64,000 bases of DNA. Origin: Bacteroidales bacterium. GTDB taxonomy: Bacteria; Bacteroidota; Bacteroidia; Bacteroidales; Marinilabiliaceae. Below, piece after piece: positions 55,201 through 63,547 of the stretch; position 1 is the stretch's first letter; each line of letters starts with the position of its first letter. Location of the stretch: NCBI GenBank assembly GCA_024401335.1, contig JAKSLH010000009.1, positions 31,308 to 95,307 on the forward strand. Reading direction: 5' to 3'. The notes beneath the pieces are model-generated. The model was not told the origin of the DNA, did not search any database, and was given only the letters and a program-made list of their open reading frames with translations. Position numbers and translations under genes: made by a program.

Positions 55201-56107
55201 TGAAGTAACGTTCCCAGGCATCAAGGCAAGCAGAAGTTCGTATAAGAATTTCAGCATCACGAATACAGGATGTGAGGATATCACATTGAAAGAGCCAGTA
55301 TCAACTGATGAAGTATTCGAGGTAGAACTTAGTGATGTCGACCTACCAGTTGGAGCAACAGTCAGTGGCACTATCTATTTCAAACCAGAAGAGGAAGGTG
55401 ACTATAGCGGCACCGTTACTATCGGATCGGACAAGGAGAGTATTGCATTTACAATTGATGTTGAAGGTGCATGTATAGGATCAAAGATGATTGCAGCATA
55501 CGCGACAACACCAAGTGGCACATACACAGCAGGCGACGTAATCGAAATAGAGATAGCATTTAATGATAATGTTACACTCTACAAAGAGAATGAAGACGTT
55601 GAAATGCCATATCTGAAGCTCAACACCGGTGGTATTGCGGAGTATGTATCAAGCGAAGCAAACATCTTGAGATTCACCTACACTGTAGGCGAAGAGGACA
55701 ATGTAGAGGCTCTTGAGTTTGACTGTGAAAAGATACTTGGCGGATGTAAGTTTATGAACATGTCTGATGAAGAAATCGACGTCACATTGTGTAACAAACT
55801 TGCAGACAACAGCACAATCCGACTCTACAACGAGATACCTAATGCCATTGCAGACATCACAAGTGATGACATCAAGGTAGCGATAGCCGTATATCCTAAC
55901 CCAGCAACCGATTACATTGTAGTAGAACTCTCGAACGAGGTTTCAGGCACAATAGAGATCTACAGCATCAATGGATCGATGGTTATCGCAGACAAATACG
56001 TTGGCAAGCAGAAGACAGTTAACGTAAGCGGTCTTACATCGGGCATGTATATTGTACGCGTTGTAACAGCCGAAAAGATGTATGTAAAACAATGGATCAA
56101 GAAGTAA
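49283..56107 (+). CDS. Giant secreted T9SS cargo protein with duplicated domain cassette
   Basis: A 2274-residue exported protein: signal peptide (1-21), a Gln/Asn/Lys-rich linker (30-65) and a propeller-like region (about 105-340). Then come five HYDIN/choice-of-anchor-D-type Ig-like domains (about 376-481, 771-870, 1167-1270, 1568-1662, 1968-2064) marked by IDFGK/LDFGA and NTGC. Two further domain types each occur twice: one opening with KALVI and containing QSFVN(G/N)GG (523-711 and 1313-1504), and one containing the DGG, FNYTNG and SGG.MGANG segments (915-1112 and 1717-1905). The whole cassette is duplicated with a period near 795 residues. It ends in a T9SS type A sorting domain (YPNPATDYIVVEL to the terminal KQWIKK). 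Probably a surface protein; ligand unknown. Confidence 0.88.
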   Translation: MKKPYAILAGVLTLGAATLVAQQPLGEKLSNLFQDKQEQVNNQNDQNNQKENKRVRRQKAKSNKALPTIQGVNIIKPSSLDMIAEEGQQLTKTITLENEQTETVDYTAYLTTELTPTFCGDSHTSCTDLSACDGTYIYSYESNNNHYVVYDMDWNVVTNKYYEDVTIFNPYGMTIIDGKLWIVDSQKRAKEYDSSLVATGRGFEIEASSIQVGSMGNRLLIADQEAEVFKVYNTDGTLYKTIKADYIFYNVDQVIFNEEENIVYLSNCNNYIDAYKYDGEQFRYLGYIEYNTDFSAMFQNEGVYYAFEYNTGKIMKLDTDFFNMIRCNKYSMESGQSAQIVLKYTPTTGRYIETELYIKSGESSIHYDFTCALGGNPSFKADKVSIDFGKVIEGTIAYNQVTIENTGKARLFLEDFKCDNENVYIAKNTELSTEDIFVFDIRYAPKASDEVLDDNVSITMETASGSETMDIALSGQGIVSPAISVNKTEITIEDPVNCGDDIEISFDITNSTSTPLEYIVSDGPGKKALVITDGVDMSNEGSNTIQAIKDYYPVFSYTTFSNGTEASIKEALKTCGVVLIPEIENNTNAYSTYAPALQSFVNGGGIAVICGCYSTSNLNSTGLLNATNYNNTYGKTVGVTNKNRLTEGIESYSLSNASYIITDETLTADITYNDYIVVGHKTMGIGEVVYIANDFYEYNESNARVIANAVRSRGGQVASGSVPEGTATVNAVINTDNLPAGENTVRIAIRSNDTGTPGIEIPVTFTLQSKPKAAVEETTLDFGAETIGSTFDNLTATICNVGCDELTISGHEMSNEAFTASGIPSSIDAGAIVEIEIAFAPTATGDYNGKLNISTDGGDIEISLTGKVTPAPEIAIEKTSYTISGTLSCENNTGSATISITNKGEATGQVRRICSAEEIVNIELSSLKSLIPNFHSIEMDGHKNYIDDGGNDMYDGGNYLSTDIASYFNYTNGTIVSGGPMGANGKYVTKADDGLFMMAAELDGVKEFSITGNLGADGDGQHEGFEYDFGDYKAFCTRTIGTYDPSINHIILVPSDDNVTHTFLTSTEDENHIIKGLDNTTSIVYLLFSSENDASEETIKSVAQALAKQLPEQGASLVIPQGETSELTITFDASKYTPGNHSIVIPLETNDPLNRRIDVTVNFTTEGTSSATISEETVAFGNVETRKTAMRKLTISNTGCSPLIITGTETTGDMGDEIDVLGEMPSKIEEGNSEDFYLAFSTSTAGDYSGTLTIKTSGGDLTVSASGSGIAAPSASVAKTTSEVTATCGDETKVSYSMSNSSAATLDYAVYDESEKALVINYGAPSYYVSNLTTAIRKYVPHFNYETFDASAPEALSTALEGKRVVIIPSITDSYSSTYYAYSKALQSFVNNGGHVIICGTYYYSTINATGLLSVTDNRSYNNNETVYDYTENTYTSNVPYITMTESTYAIDEPTLTADITYNGHIVVGHKSYGKGEVEYIGFNYNYYYNAQCQLIANAINRCYGTPIASGSIAKDENKEIELTIPEDVVAVDRSKTFYMVTNDPTQRAITLTANWTVEDGDAVADPSAKTFTFSANKGERDTKVLTIGNTGCDELTISGISDKSEGFDDVFTLSSVPSEIAVNSSEDIQISYCPAAEGANEGSFTINTNAGDIVVTLNGQCTVPAATIENTTINVSKTLGCGDTEATGSITIKNDGNGPLTLSKKSVEELATADYSTIASVIPNQYAFVLDGGSNYIQDGGNSCDMYDYGNYLNTNLKSKFNYTNGAIVSGGAMGANGRYFTSFNNGIFVMGAELDGVTEFSITGELGADGNGTRSGFELNAGNYKAFCTILNNTGDPSVNHIIIVPNDEAVTHEFSSNTNVDNHYVRGLDNVNELYYILFAIKRNESTTQEIVENIVNEFINNTLIVPYETIEAGETKEIELSVTIVGMPEGDHTNTITLMTNDTDNPSVDVTLNYTIDYSNSAAAEATISEVTFPGIKASRSSYKNFSITNTGCEDITLKEPVSTDEVFEVELSDVDLPVGATVSGTIYFKPEEEGDYSGTVTIGSDKESIAFTIDVEGACIGSKMIAAYATTPSGTYTAGDVIEIEIAFNDNVTLYKENEDVEMPYLKLNTGGIAEYVSSEANILRFTYTVGEEDNVEALEFDCEKILGGCKFMNMSDEEIDVTLCNKLADNSTIRLYNEIPNAIADITSDDIKVAIAVYPNPATDYIVVELSNEVSGTIEIYSINGSMVIADKYVGKQKTVNVSGLTSGMYIVRVVTAEKMYVKQWIKK

Positions 56108-56140
56108 GCGTTAAGCATTACGTTCTAATCTGAGATAATG

Positions 56141-56175
56141 GCGTGAGCTTGGGCGAACCAAGCTCACGCTTTTTT
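56141..56175 (+). terminator. Intrinsic terminator of the giant cargo gene
   Basis: A 12-bp perfect stem, GCGTGAGCTTGG with CCAAGCTCACGC (56141-56152 and 56158-56169), followed by TTTTTT. The T-run runs straight into the next promoter's -33 element. Confidence 0.9.
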
Positions 56176-56205
56176 GTTGGTCTGATTGTTTTTTTATTAC
56201 ATTTG
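56173..56205 (+). promoter_or_regulatory. Promoter of the 56229-MATE transcription unit
   Basis: TTTG (-33, 56173-56176) and TACATTTG (-7, 56198-56205) separated by 21 bp match the Bacteroidota consensus exactly. The -33 box is embedded in the preceding terminator's T-run. Confidence 0.6.
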
Positions 56206-56228
56206 CAGACAATAACACAACACACAAA

Positions 56229-56561
56229 ATGATAGATTTCGATCCAACGACTCAAGATATCATCATGCCTCCCGACATGGCGATGCGTTTTCTCATCTGG
56301 GCGGCTTATTTCAACGGCATAGAGCCAATGGTGGGCAAGAGCTTTGCCGATTATGCCAACGGCAGCGGAGAAAAGATGTTTGCTGCCGCTGATGCCGCGC
56401 GACTGGACCGTTTGCAGGTGGCTCTCTTCCAATGTTTCGATCGACAGTCGGTAGCCAATTCCGTAGCCCAACTTAGAATGGCGCGCGTAAGAGGAGAGCA
56501 ATGTCCATATAGCGAGGAGTCGCTTAACCAGATGTTTGGCACAGCAAAATTCAAGATGTAA
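56229..56561 (+). CDS. Small hypothetical protein upstream of the MATE exporter gene
   Basis: A 110-residue soluble, helix-rich protein with no signal peptide or recognisable family. Alanine-rich helices (AMRFLIWAAYFNG, AAADAARLDRLQVALFQCF) dominate. Its stop codon is one base from the MATE start at 56563, so both are translated from one message, and a good promoter lies just upstream. It may be a small helical regulator or simply an operon passenger. Confidence 0.75.
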   Translation: MIDFDPTTQDIIMPPDMAMRFLIWAAYFNGIEPMVGKSFADYANGSGEKMFAAADAARLDRLQVALFQCFDRQSVANSVAQLRMARVRGEQCPYSEESLNQMFGTAKFKM

Positions 56562-56562
56562 G

Positions 56563-57894
56563 ATGCGCTTCTTCTACCCTACAGAATACAGGGCCCTCAC
56601 AAAACTTGGTATACCGATCACCATAGGCCAGTTAGGGCTCACACTACAGAACATAGCCGACAACATCATGGTAGGTCAGCATTCGACCGAAGAGCTAGCA
56701 GCTGCGGGCTTTGTAAACAACATGTTTCTGCTAGCACTACTATTGACGATAGGCTATTCCATAGGATCGGTGTCGCAGATTGGTGCGCTCTATTCGCAAG
56801 GAGACAAGAAGAGGATCGTGGCCGTATTGAAGAGCAGCATAGTGACCGATTTTCTACAGGGGATGCTTATGGTGGCAGGACTTGTAGTGCTCTATTTCAC
56901 ACTGCCATTCATGGGGCAGCCAGAAGAGTTACTTCCACTCATGAAGCCATATCTGATGATCCAGATATGCTCGTTGCCATTCATGGTAGTAGCAGGAGCC
57001 TTTCGCCAGATGACAGACAGCATCAATGACACAGCCGTAGCCATGACGATAATGCTCATAGGCAATATGTGGAACTTCTTCTTTAACTGGGTGCTTATCT
57101 TTGGCAATCTAGGATTCCCGGAGATGGGCATTACAGGAGCAGCATGGGCGACATTCTCATCGCGTATGCTGATGCTGATGCTCTACATCGGAGTATTCTT
57201 CCTATCGTCACGCTATAAAGAATACACCAAGCATTGGGATTCCACGCCGACATCACGCGAGGACATGCGTCAGCTAAACCGGCTCGGCTGGCCTATTGCG
57301 ATACAGATGGGCATGGAGTCGGCCTCGTTTTCGCTAGTAGCCATAATGCTAGGATGGATAGGCACTAACGCGCTTGCGGCACATCAGGTGATGATAAACA
57401 TAGCCAACGCCATATTCATGTTTTACATAGGTATATCGAGTGCTGTATCGATACGAGTGAGCAACTACAACGGGCTCAAGGACATGCGAGGAGCGCGACA
57501 TGCAGCCTTTGCCGGATATGAGATGATACTAGGCATGGGCATCATATTGAGCATCACAGCATTCATCTTTCGCAACGACGTGTCGACACTCTTTACCGAC
57601 AGCGCTGACGTAGCCCTCATTGTAGCCGGCTTAGCCTACCCTCTTGTGCTATACCAGTTTGGTGACGGCATGCAAGTCACCTTTGCCAACGCCTTGCGCG
57701 GATTGGGTGATGTAAAGAAACTCATGAAATATTCATTCTTTGCATATATAGTCATATCACTACCCTTAAGTTACCTCATGGGCATAGTATTTGAATGGGG
57801 GACCTTCGGCATTTGGATGGGCTTTCCCTTTGGCTTAACAACAGCAGGTCTGCTATACTTCAGACGATTCCTTAAAGTAGCGAAGATCAGCTGA
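56563..57894 (+). CDS. MATE family efflux transporter
   Basis: A 443-residue inner-membrane exporter of the MatE family with twelve helices in two repeats. Typical segments are PITIGQLGLTLQNIADNIMVGQ at the first helix, with the conserved Asp, GAAWATFSSRMLML in helix six, and PIAIQMGMESASFSLVAIM and LRGLGDVKKLMKYSFFAYIV in the second half. It would export drugs or metabolites by Na+ or H+ antiport. An in-frame TTG at 56536 is also possible, but the ATG at 56563, one base after the preceding stop, gives the normal N-terminus. Confidence 0.93.
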   Translation: MRFFYPTEYRALTKLGIPITIGQLGLTLQNIADNIMVGQHSTEELAAAGFVNNMFLLALLLTIGYSIGSVSQIGALYSQGDKKRIVAVLKSSIVTDFLQGMLMVAGLVVLYFTLPFMGQPEELLPLMKPYLMIQICSLPFMVVAGAFRQMTDSINDTAVAMTIMLIGNMWNFFFNWVLIFGNLGFPEMGITGAAWATFSSRMLMLMLYIGVFFLSSRYKEYTKHWDSTPTSREDMRQLNRLGWPIAIQMGMESASFSLVAIMLGWIGTNALAAHQVMINIANAIFMFYIGISSAVSIRVSNYNGLKDMRGARHAAFAGYEMILGMGIILSITAFIFRNDVSTLFTDSADVALIVAGLAYPLVLYQFGDGMQVTFANALRGLGDVKKLMKYSFFAYIVISLPLSYLMGIVFEWGTFGIWMGFPFGLTTAGLLYFRRFLKVAKIS

Positions 57895-57950
57895 GCAACA
57901 CTTGGCACGCATTTTGTATGAGTATGATCAGAACACTAAACAGGAATCTT

Positions 57951-60900
57951 ATGCGAAAGTTAATATACATTCTTGTTGTCGCAGCCGTAGCAGCCACGAC
58001 GTATGCCATCAAGCGACCAGAAAACCAAGCCAAAGCCATGACCGATTCACAGCTTATGGCAGCCATCGACTCATGTATAGAGCGTGATCTGCCACAGAGT
58101 GCCGAGCCATTCTTCGCCGAGATGAAGAGCCGAGCACGCAATGCACACGACTATAAACTGACGCTCTCGCTCATCGACAAAGAGATGACGCTCAACGCGC
58201 CACGCATGGAGAGCAGAGACGAGATAAGAAAAGCACTTGACAGAGAGATAGCATTGTCAGAGACGCCACTCAGAGAAGTCTTGTTGCTACGCAAGCTGCA
58301 TCTGGAATATGGCGGGGACGTCTTGGCCGCCGAGATAGCCGGGAAGCAGACAGAACTCAGCCAGCATAAGGCATCGGAGATAATAGACGAGAGCGACCTG
58401 CTCATCGACATGTCAGCATACGACTACATGATGCTCACACTTGCCAGAAACGGTGTAAACATCGATGAATATATAAGCGGCTGGAAAGAAAAAGGCACAG
58501 CCACATCGAAGATACTGGCTACGATGATAGAGCTAGAAGGCGAACACAGCATACCTGAAGAGCATTATTACGACGAGCACATCAGCATCACAAACGATGA
58601 GACACGCAAAGCATTCAGCAAAGAGAAGACAGAAGAGATAGACAAACTCGCTTTCTCGGCAGAGACAAAAGCGTTGGCCAACATGCTTTGGGGCAAATAC
58701 TATATAGACATGGCCATAGATGCCGACGCCGACAACACAAAGAGCGACCAGCAGACAGCAACAGTATCCGATTCGCTCAGCGACATGGCCATGACACACC
58801 TGAACACAGCGAAAGATCTTGTCGGCGTGAAGAGCGACATCAAGTCGAGAAAGAATGTGCTATATGAAAACATCATGGCAAGCATCAGCCGCATCGACGG
58901 ACAGAAAGTGACCATAGTGACCGAAAGGACAAACATGCCAAACAAATATGTGCCAGTGATGATAACCACCAAGAACATCGATGCATTAAGTCTGGACATA
59001 TACCGCTACAAGAGCATATTCAACATAAAGAACGAGACAGCCCTGCGCCATGTTGACATCGACATACCAAAGGTGAAAGGACGTGTAAGCGAGCAGAACA
59101 CATACACCGAACTTGAAGGGTTGCCAGCCGGACAGTATATCATCGTTGCGCAACACGGCAATCTGATGAACTATCACGAGACACTGGTGACCGACATAGC
59201 GGCAGAGACAATAAACAGCAACAGCGAACGTCTGATGGCCGTTGTGAGCGCAACCGACGGCACACCTATGAAAGGAGCAACAGTAGACGGCAAGAGAGTC
59301 GATGCGCTCGGCATGACAGCCATGCAAAGCAACAGATATAGCGATGTGACAATAGCCAACGGAGCCGACGACAAGATATCGTTAAGACTCTACGGATGGA
59401 GCAAGAGCGACGAACAAGAAAAGACGAACAAGAACTTCCAGATGGTGACCGACAGAGGCATCTACAGGCCGGGTCAGACGGTGAAGTTCAAGCTATGGAA
59501 ATACCTATACAACACACAGAAGAAATGGTCGGCCGATGCCGGCGAGAAGATACACATAACTCTGCGCAGCCACAACTGGAGAGAGATAGCCAAGACCACG
59601 GTGACACTCAACGACATGGGTGCAGCATGGGGTGAGCTAAATATACCCGATGACGTAGATCTGGGACACGCCACACTCATGATAGGCAATTACCAGCATT
59701 CACACAGCATAAGGATAGACGAATACAAGCGCACAGGCAACAACATATTGTTCGACCCAATCAGTAAAGAATACTGCTTGGGTGATACTGTTTTGTTAAG
59801 TGGACGACTCATCTCGGCCGATGCCAAGCCTGTTGTCAATGCGCAAGTAGTCATCAACGACACCATAAAGACGACGACCGATGCCGAGGGACACTTTGAG
59901 CATTCGTTCACAGCCATGCAAAGCTATAACCACTTTGAGGTGAAAGCCACCGACATGGCAGGCGAGACGACAGAAAGCGGGCATACGATAGAAGCCGACA
60001 AGAAAGGCGTCAGATTCAGCTTAAGCCTTAAGGGCAGCAGCTATGTCTACAAGGGATCGGACGCATCGATGTATCTAGAGACCAGGAATTGCGATTCACA
60101 GCCACTGGAGAGAGAAGTGAAGGTTGAGATAGACCGCATGACATACGAAAGCGAGATGAAGCCAGCTATGATGTATGGATGGCATAAAGACGCCGTAGAT
60201 GCCAAGCTAGGCTATGCACATACAGACATCAACAACGAGAACAACAAACTGACGAGCACAGAGACCATCATCAGCTTCACCGACACCATCAGAGGGCGCA
60301 AGACATTGCCTATCGACATGAGCAAGATGAGCTGCGGCATATATCGCATCAAGGCAACAACCACATCACTCAAAGGCGAAGAGATGACCGATGAGAGCTA
60401 TCTGAACGTCATAGAGCCAAACATCGGAAGCGACATTTACGATGCCATAGTCGTCAACTGCGGAAACAAGAACAACGAATTTGAGGCAGGCAAGACGGTC
60501 GACATCGACGTGTCGTCACGACTCGATAATGCATGCGTGCTCTTATGTGCAGAATTTGCCGGCAAGGTCATCTCGAAGCAGTATGTCGACATCAGCAAAG
60601 GCACACGACGCATCACGATAGATGTGCCACAAGACAAGAAAGGCTACAGAGCCATGCACATCACAGCGACGACAGACAACAGCAACCGTCATTATGAGCA
60701 CACGCTAACCCTCAACAGAGCGAAAGACAGCAACGACAATATAGACATGACCATCAGCACGTTGCGCGACCATACGACGCCAGGAGCTGACGAGACATGC
60801 ACAATAGCCGTCAAAGCCGAAAAAGACACATCGGACATAGAACTTGTTGCGTCGATGTATGACACAAGGCTCGACCGCTTTACAAGCAACAACTGGCTTG

Positions 60901-63458
60901 TCTTCTTCCACAAGAATGAGCCATGGAGCCACATGAACATAAACAGAGTGCAGCCAAATATCAAAACATTCAGCAGCAAGACATCATTCAAAGCCGAAAG
61001 CGGATATGGCAGTCACTCCAACTACAACGACATAGTAGCATGCCTTGGCGAAACAACGATACCAGCATACGAGTGGGGCCGATATATGATTGAAGAGAAA
61101 GCCATGCTCTATGGCATGACAGCCAACAAACGCATGATGAAGAGCATGGCAGCAGGTGCAGCACCTATGACAATGGATTGCGTAGCTGTCGATGAGAATG
61201 CGGCAGAAGTCGTAGCCGAAGAAGAAGCTGATTTTGTCTTCAAGCAAGAAGACGCAAAGCCAGAGCCATCGCCAGACGTTGCAGAGGCTGAAGACAACAA
61301 CGACATGATGCGCACCGACTTCCGCGAGACAGTATTCTTCTACCCAGACCTGAAGCCAGACGACAATGGCAACGTCACATTCAGCTTCACTACACCTGAT
61401 AACCTCACTACATACAAACTGAGAGCCGTCGCCCATAACAAGAACATGAGCGAAGGATACATAGAGAAAAATGTAGTTGTCAGCAAGCCGCTTACTGTCA
61501 AGGCATGGTTGCCACGTGTAGTCACCGAAGGCGACACCATAGACATCAGCATGGACATCACGACCGACCTACCAGCCGACAGCATAACGACAAATCTGAA
61601 GGTCAACGGCAACGAGGCAAGCGTCATAGCACATCCGACAGCCACCACATGGCGCATCGTCGTGCCATCGGGAGCCGACGAGATGCAGATAGACTTCTCG
61701 GCCACATCGGGCAAGTATAGCGATGGTGAGCGACATGTGATACCAGTGCGTCAGCTCTATCAGGAAATAAGCGAAGGACAGACCTTCATGCTCATGGAGC
61801 CAGGCAGCTATGATATAGCCAATCCGTTTGCCGACACGAAAGCAGCAAGCGTCAAGCATACCACATTCAACTACAACGCAAGTGCATGGATAGAGATATT
61901 GCGTGCGCTGCCATATCTCAACGACAGCCCATATCCGACATCAGACACATATATAGGTCAGATAGAGTCGTCGGCCATAGCCATGCTGTTCAAGAAACGC
62001 GATGACGTGCGCGAGGTAGTAGCCATGGGCGACAACGCCTTTGCCGAGAAGCATCAGATGGAGGCGAACTCACCTTGGGTGCTCTTCAACCAGTATCAGC
62101 AGCAACACGACAAGCAGGTGCGCATGATGCTATCGGGCAGCAAAGCCGAGAACACCAAGATAAAAGCGTTGCGCAAGCTCAAGAAGATGCAGATGAGCAA
62201 CGGAGCCTTTCCTTGGATGGAGGGTATGGACGAATCGGAATATATGACACGCCATATACTTGCCACGCTCGGCACACTGGTGCGCTTCAACCTCATCGAC
62301 GCGTCGGAGGTGAACGATATATGCGTGAAGGGCAAGAGGTATATAATAGACTGCATCAGGAGAGATGTTGACGAATGGGAAGAGCACAAAGTGAAGGATC
62401 CTATCGCAGATGCCACCATGCTCTACGACCTTTACACCCTCACATGCATAGGCGGCAACAAAGAGATGGCAACAGACGCCAAGCTGCAGAAGGCCATAGC
62501 AGCCATACCTAAGGCATCGAAGCTGAAAGGCACATCGGCCAAGCTGATAGCAGCTATAGTGCTCAACCGCATAGGACGCAAGACAGATGCGCAGATGATG
62601 GTGCAGTCGGCTTGTGAGAACCTCGTGCGTCCCGACGAGCACACGGCACATATCAGCAAGCTGAGCAGAGCTTGGTTCGACGACACCACCCTCACCCATG
62701 CCATGCTCATCATAGCGATGAACGAGATAGAGGTAGAAGAGAAAGCTGGCGACCAGAAACGTGTAGCCAACTGGCTCGTGAAAGAGAAACGTTCGACACA
62801 TTGGGGCAACACGCAATCGACATCGCGTGCCGTACTTGCACTGCTCACACAATGCACCGACAACAGAGCCACCGACACAGTAGAGTGGAGCGAAGACCGC
62901 AAAGCCAATGTCAGCACCTACTACTCTACCCCATTCACATCGGATGACAAGAGCGTGAAGATAGAGAAGCATGGCAAGATGGCATCATGGGGCAGCTGGC
63001 AGCAGACAGCATTATTGCCAACCGACCAGATGACAGCCATGAGTTCGGAAGAGATAAGCATCAAGCGCACCATAGATGGCGGCAACAAGGTAGGTGACAA
63101 AGTAACCATCACGCTGACCATAACAACAGGCATCGACATGGACTTCGTGCGATTGTCGGACTACCGTCCGGCAGCTTTCGAACCAGTAGATCAGACAAGC
63201 GGCTACAGAGGCTGGTGGTGGCTACGCAGCATAGGAGACAAGATAAGCAACAACGTGCCACATTACTATTCGCCACGCGACGAGAGTGTGGACATCTTCA
63301 TATCACATCTTCAGAGAGGCGTTCATACCTTCAGCTACGAATGCTACATCACCAACAGCGGCGATATGAATGGCGGCTATGCCGAAGCCATCTGCACCTA
63401 CACAGAAGGCATGGAAGCACATACAGAAGGACAGAGAGTTAGTGTTGAGGGAAGATGA
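57951..63458 (+). CDS. Alpha-2-macroglobulin family protein without thioester cysteine
   Basis: A bacterial alpha-2-macroglobulin of 1835 residues (11 more if the upstream ATG at 57918 is used), with a signal peptide (YILVVAAVAATTYA). It has macroglobulin MG domains (FQMVTDRGIYRPGQTVKFKLW, MG2-like), an acidic flexible bait-like stretch (about 1065-1125, AEVVAEEEADFVFK), the A2M core (FRETVFFYPDLKPD, LTTYKLRAVAHN) and an alpha/alpha-toroid TED-like domain (about 1320-1640). Where thioester forms have CxEQ the sequence reads YPTSDTYIGQIESS, so the covalent trap is lost. It probably protects the periplasm by protease inhibition or plays a structural envelope role. No pbpC is adjacent. It follows the MATE gene by 56 bp. 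Confidence 0.9.
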   Translation: MRKLIYILVVAAVAATTYAIKRPENQAKAMTDSQLMAAIDSCIERDLPQSAEPFFAEMKSRARNAHDYKLTLSLIDKEMTLNAPRMESRDEIRKALDREIALSETPLREVLLLRKLHLEYGGDVLAAEIAGKQTELSQHKASEIIDESDLLIDMSAYDYMMLTLARNGVNIDEYISGWKEKGTATSKILATMIELEGEHSIPEEHYYDEHISITNDETRKAFSKEKTEEIDKLAFSAETKALANMLWGKYYIDMAIDADADNTKSDQQTATVSDSLSDMAMTHLNTAKDLVGVKSDIKSRKNVLYENIMASISRIDGQKVTIVTERTNMPNKYVPVMITTKNIDALSLDIYRYKSIFNIKNETALRHVDIDIPKVKGRVSEQNTYTELEGLPAGQYIIVAQHGNLMNYHETLVTDIAAETINSNSERLMAVVSATDGTPMKGATVDGKRVDALGMTAMQSNRYSDVTIANGADDKISLRLYGWSKSDEQEKTNKNFQMVTDRGIYRPGQTVKFKLWKYLYNTQKKWSADAGEKIHITLRSHNWREIAKTTVTLNDMGAAWGELNIPDDVDLGHATLMIGNYQHSHSIRIDEYKRTGNNILFDPISKEYCLGDTVLLSGRLISADAKPVVNAQVVINDTIKTTTDAEGHFEHSFTAMQSYNHFEVKATDMAGETTESGHTIEADKKGVRFSLSLKGSSYVYKGSDASMYLETRNCDSQPLEREVKVEIDRMTYESEMKPAMMYGWHKDAVDAKLGYAHTDINNENNKLTSTETIISFTDTIRGRKTLPIDMSKMSCGIYRIKATTTSLKGEEMTDESYLNVIEPNIGSDIYDAIVVNCGNKNNEFEAGKTVDIDVSSRLDNACVLLCAEFAGKVISKQYVDISKGTRRITIDVPQDKKGYRAMHITATTDNSNRHYEHTLTLNRAKDSNDNIDMTISTLRDHTTPGADETCTIAVKAEKDTSDIELVASMYDTRLDRFTSNNWLVFFHKNEPWSHMNINRVQPNIKTFSSKTSFKAESGYGSHSNYNDIVACLGETTIPAYEWGRYMIEEKAMLYGMTANKRMMKSMAAGAAPMTMDCVAVDENAAEVVAEEEADFVFKQEDAKPEPSPDVAEAEDNNDMMRTDFRETVFFYPDLKPDDNGNVTFSFTTPDNLTTYKLRAVAHNKNMSEGYIEKNVVVSKPLTVKAWLPRVVTEGDTIDISMDITTDLPADSITTNLKVNGNEASVIAHPTATTWRIVVPSGADEMQIDFSATSGKYSDGERHVIPVRQLYQEISEGQTFMLMEPGSYDIANPFADTKAASVKHTTFNYNASAWIEILRALPYLNDSPYPTSDTYIGQIESSAIAMLFKKRDDVREVVAMGDNAFAEKHQMEANSPWVLFNQYQQQHDKQVRMMLSGSKAENTKIKALRKLKKMQMSNGAFPWMEGMDESEYMTRHILATLGTLVRFNLIDASEVNDICVKGKRYIIDCIRRDVDEWEEHKVKDPIADATMLYDLYTLTCIGGNKEMATDAKLQKAIAAIPKASKLKGTSAKLIAAIVLNRIGRKTDAQMMVQSACENLVRPDEHTAHISKLSRAWFDDTTLTHAMLIIAMNEIEVEEKAGDQKRVANWLVKEKRSTHWGNTQSTSRAVLALLTQCTDNRATDTVEWSEDRKANVSTYYSTPFTSDDKSVKIEKHGKMASWGSWQQTALLPTDQMTAMSSEEISIKRTIDGGNKVGDKVTITLTITTGIDMDFVRLSDYRPAAFEPVDQTSGYRGWWWLRSIGDKISNNVPHYYSPRDESVDIFISHLQRGVHTFSYECYITNSGDMNGGYAEAICTYTEGMEAHTEGQRVSVEGR

Positions 63459-63547
63459 TGTGAGGGAGATGATAATACGGATGTTGTCACAGCACCCATA
63501 ACAATGTTCATATGTAGATTAAACGTCTCAAGGTTTTCGTACCGCTA

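Noticed and set aside
62130-62972. 280-codon minus-strand frame
   Set aside because: Antisense shadow of the macroglobulin gene; no recognisable product.
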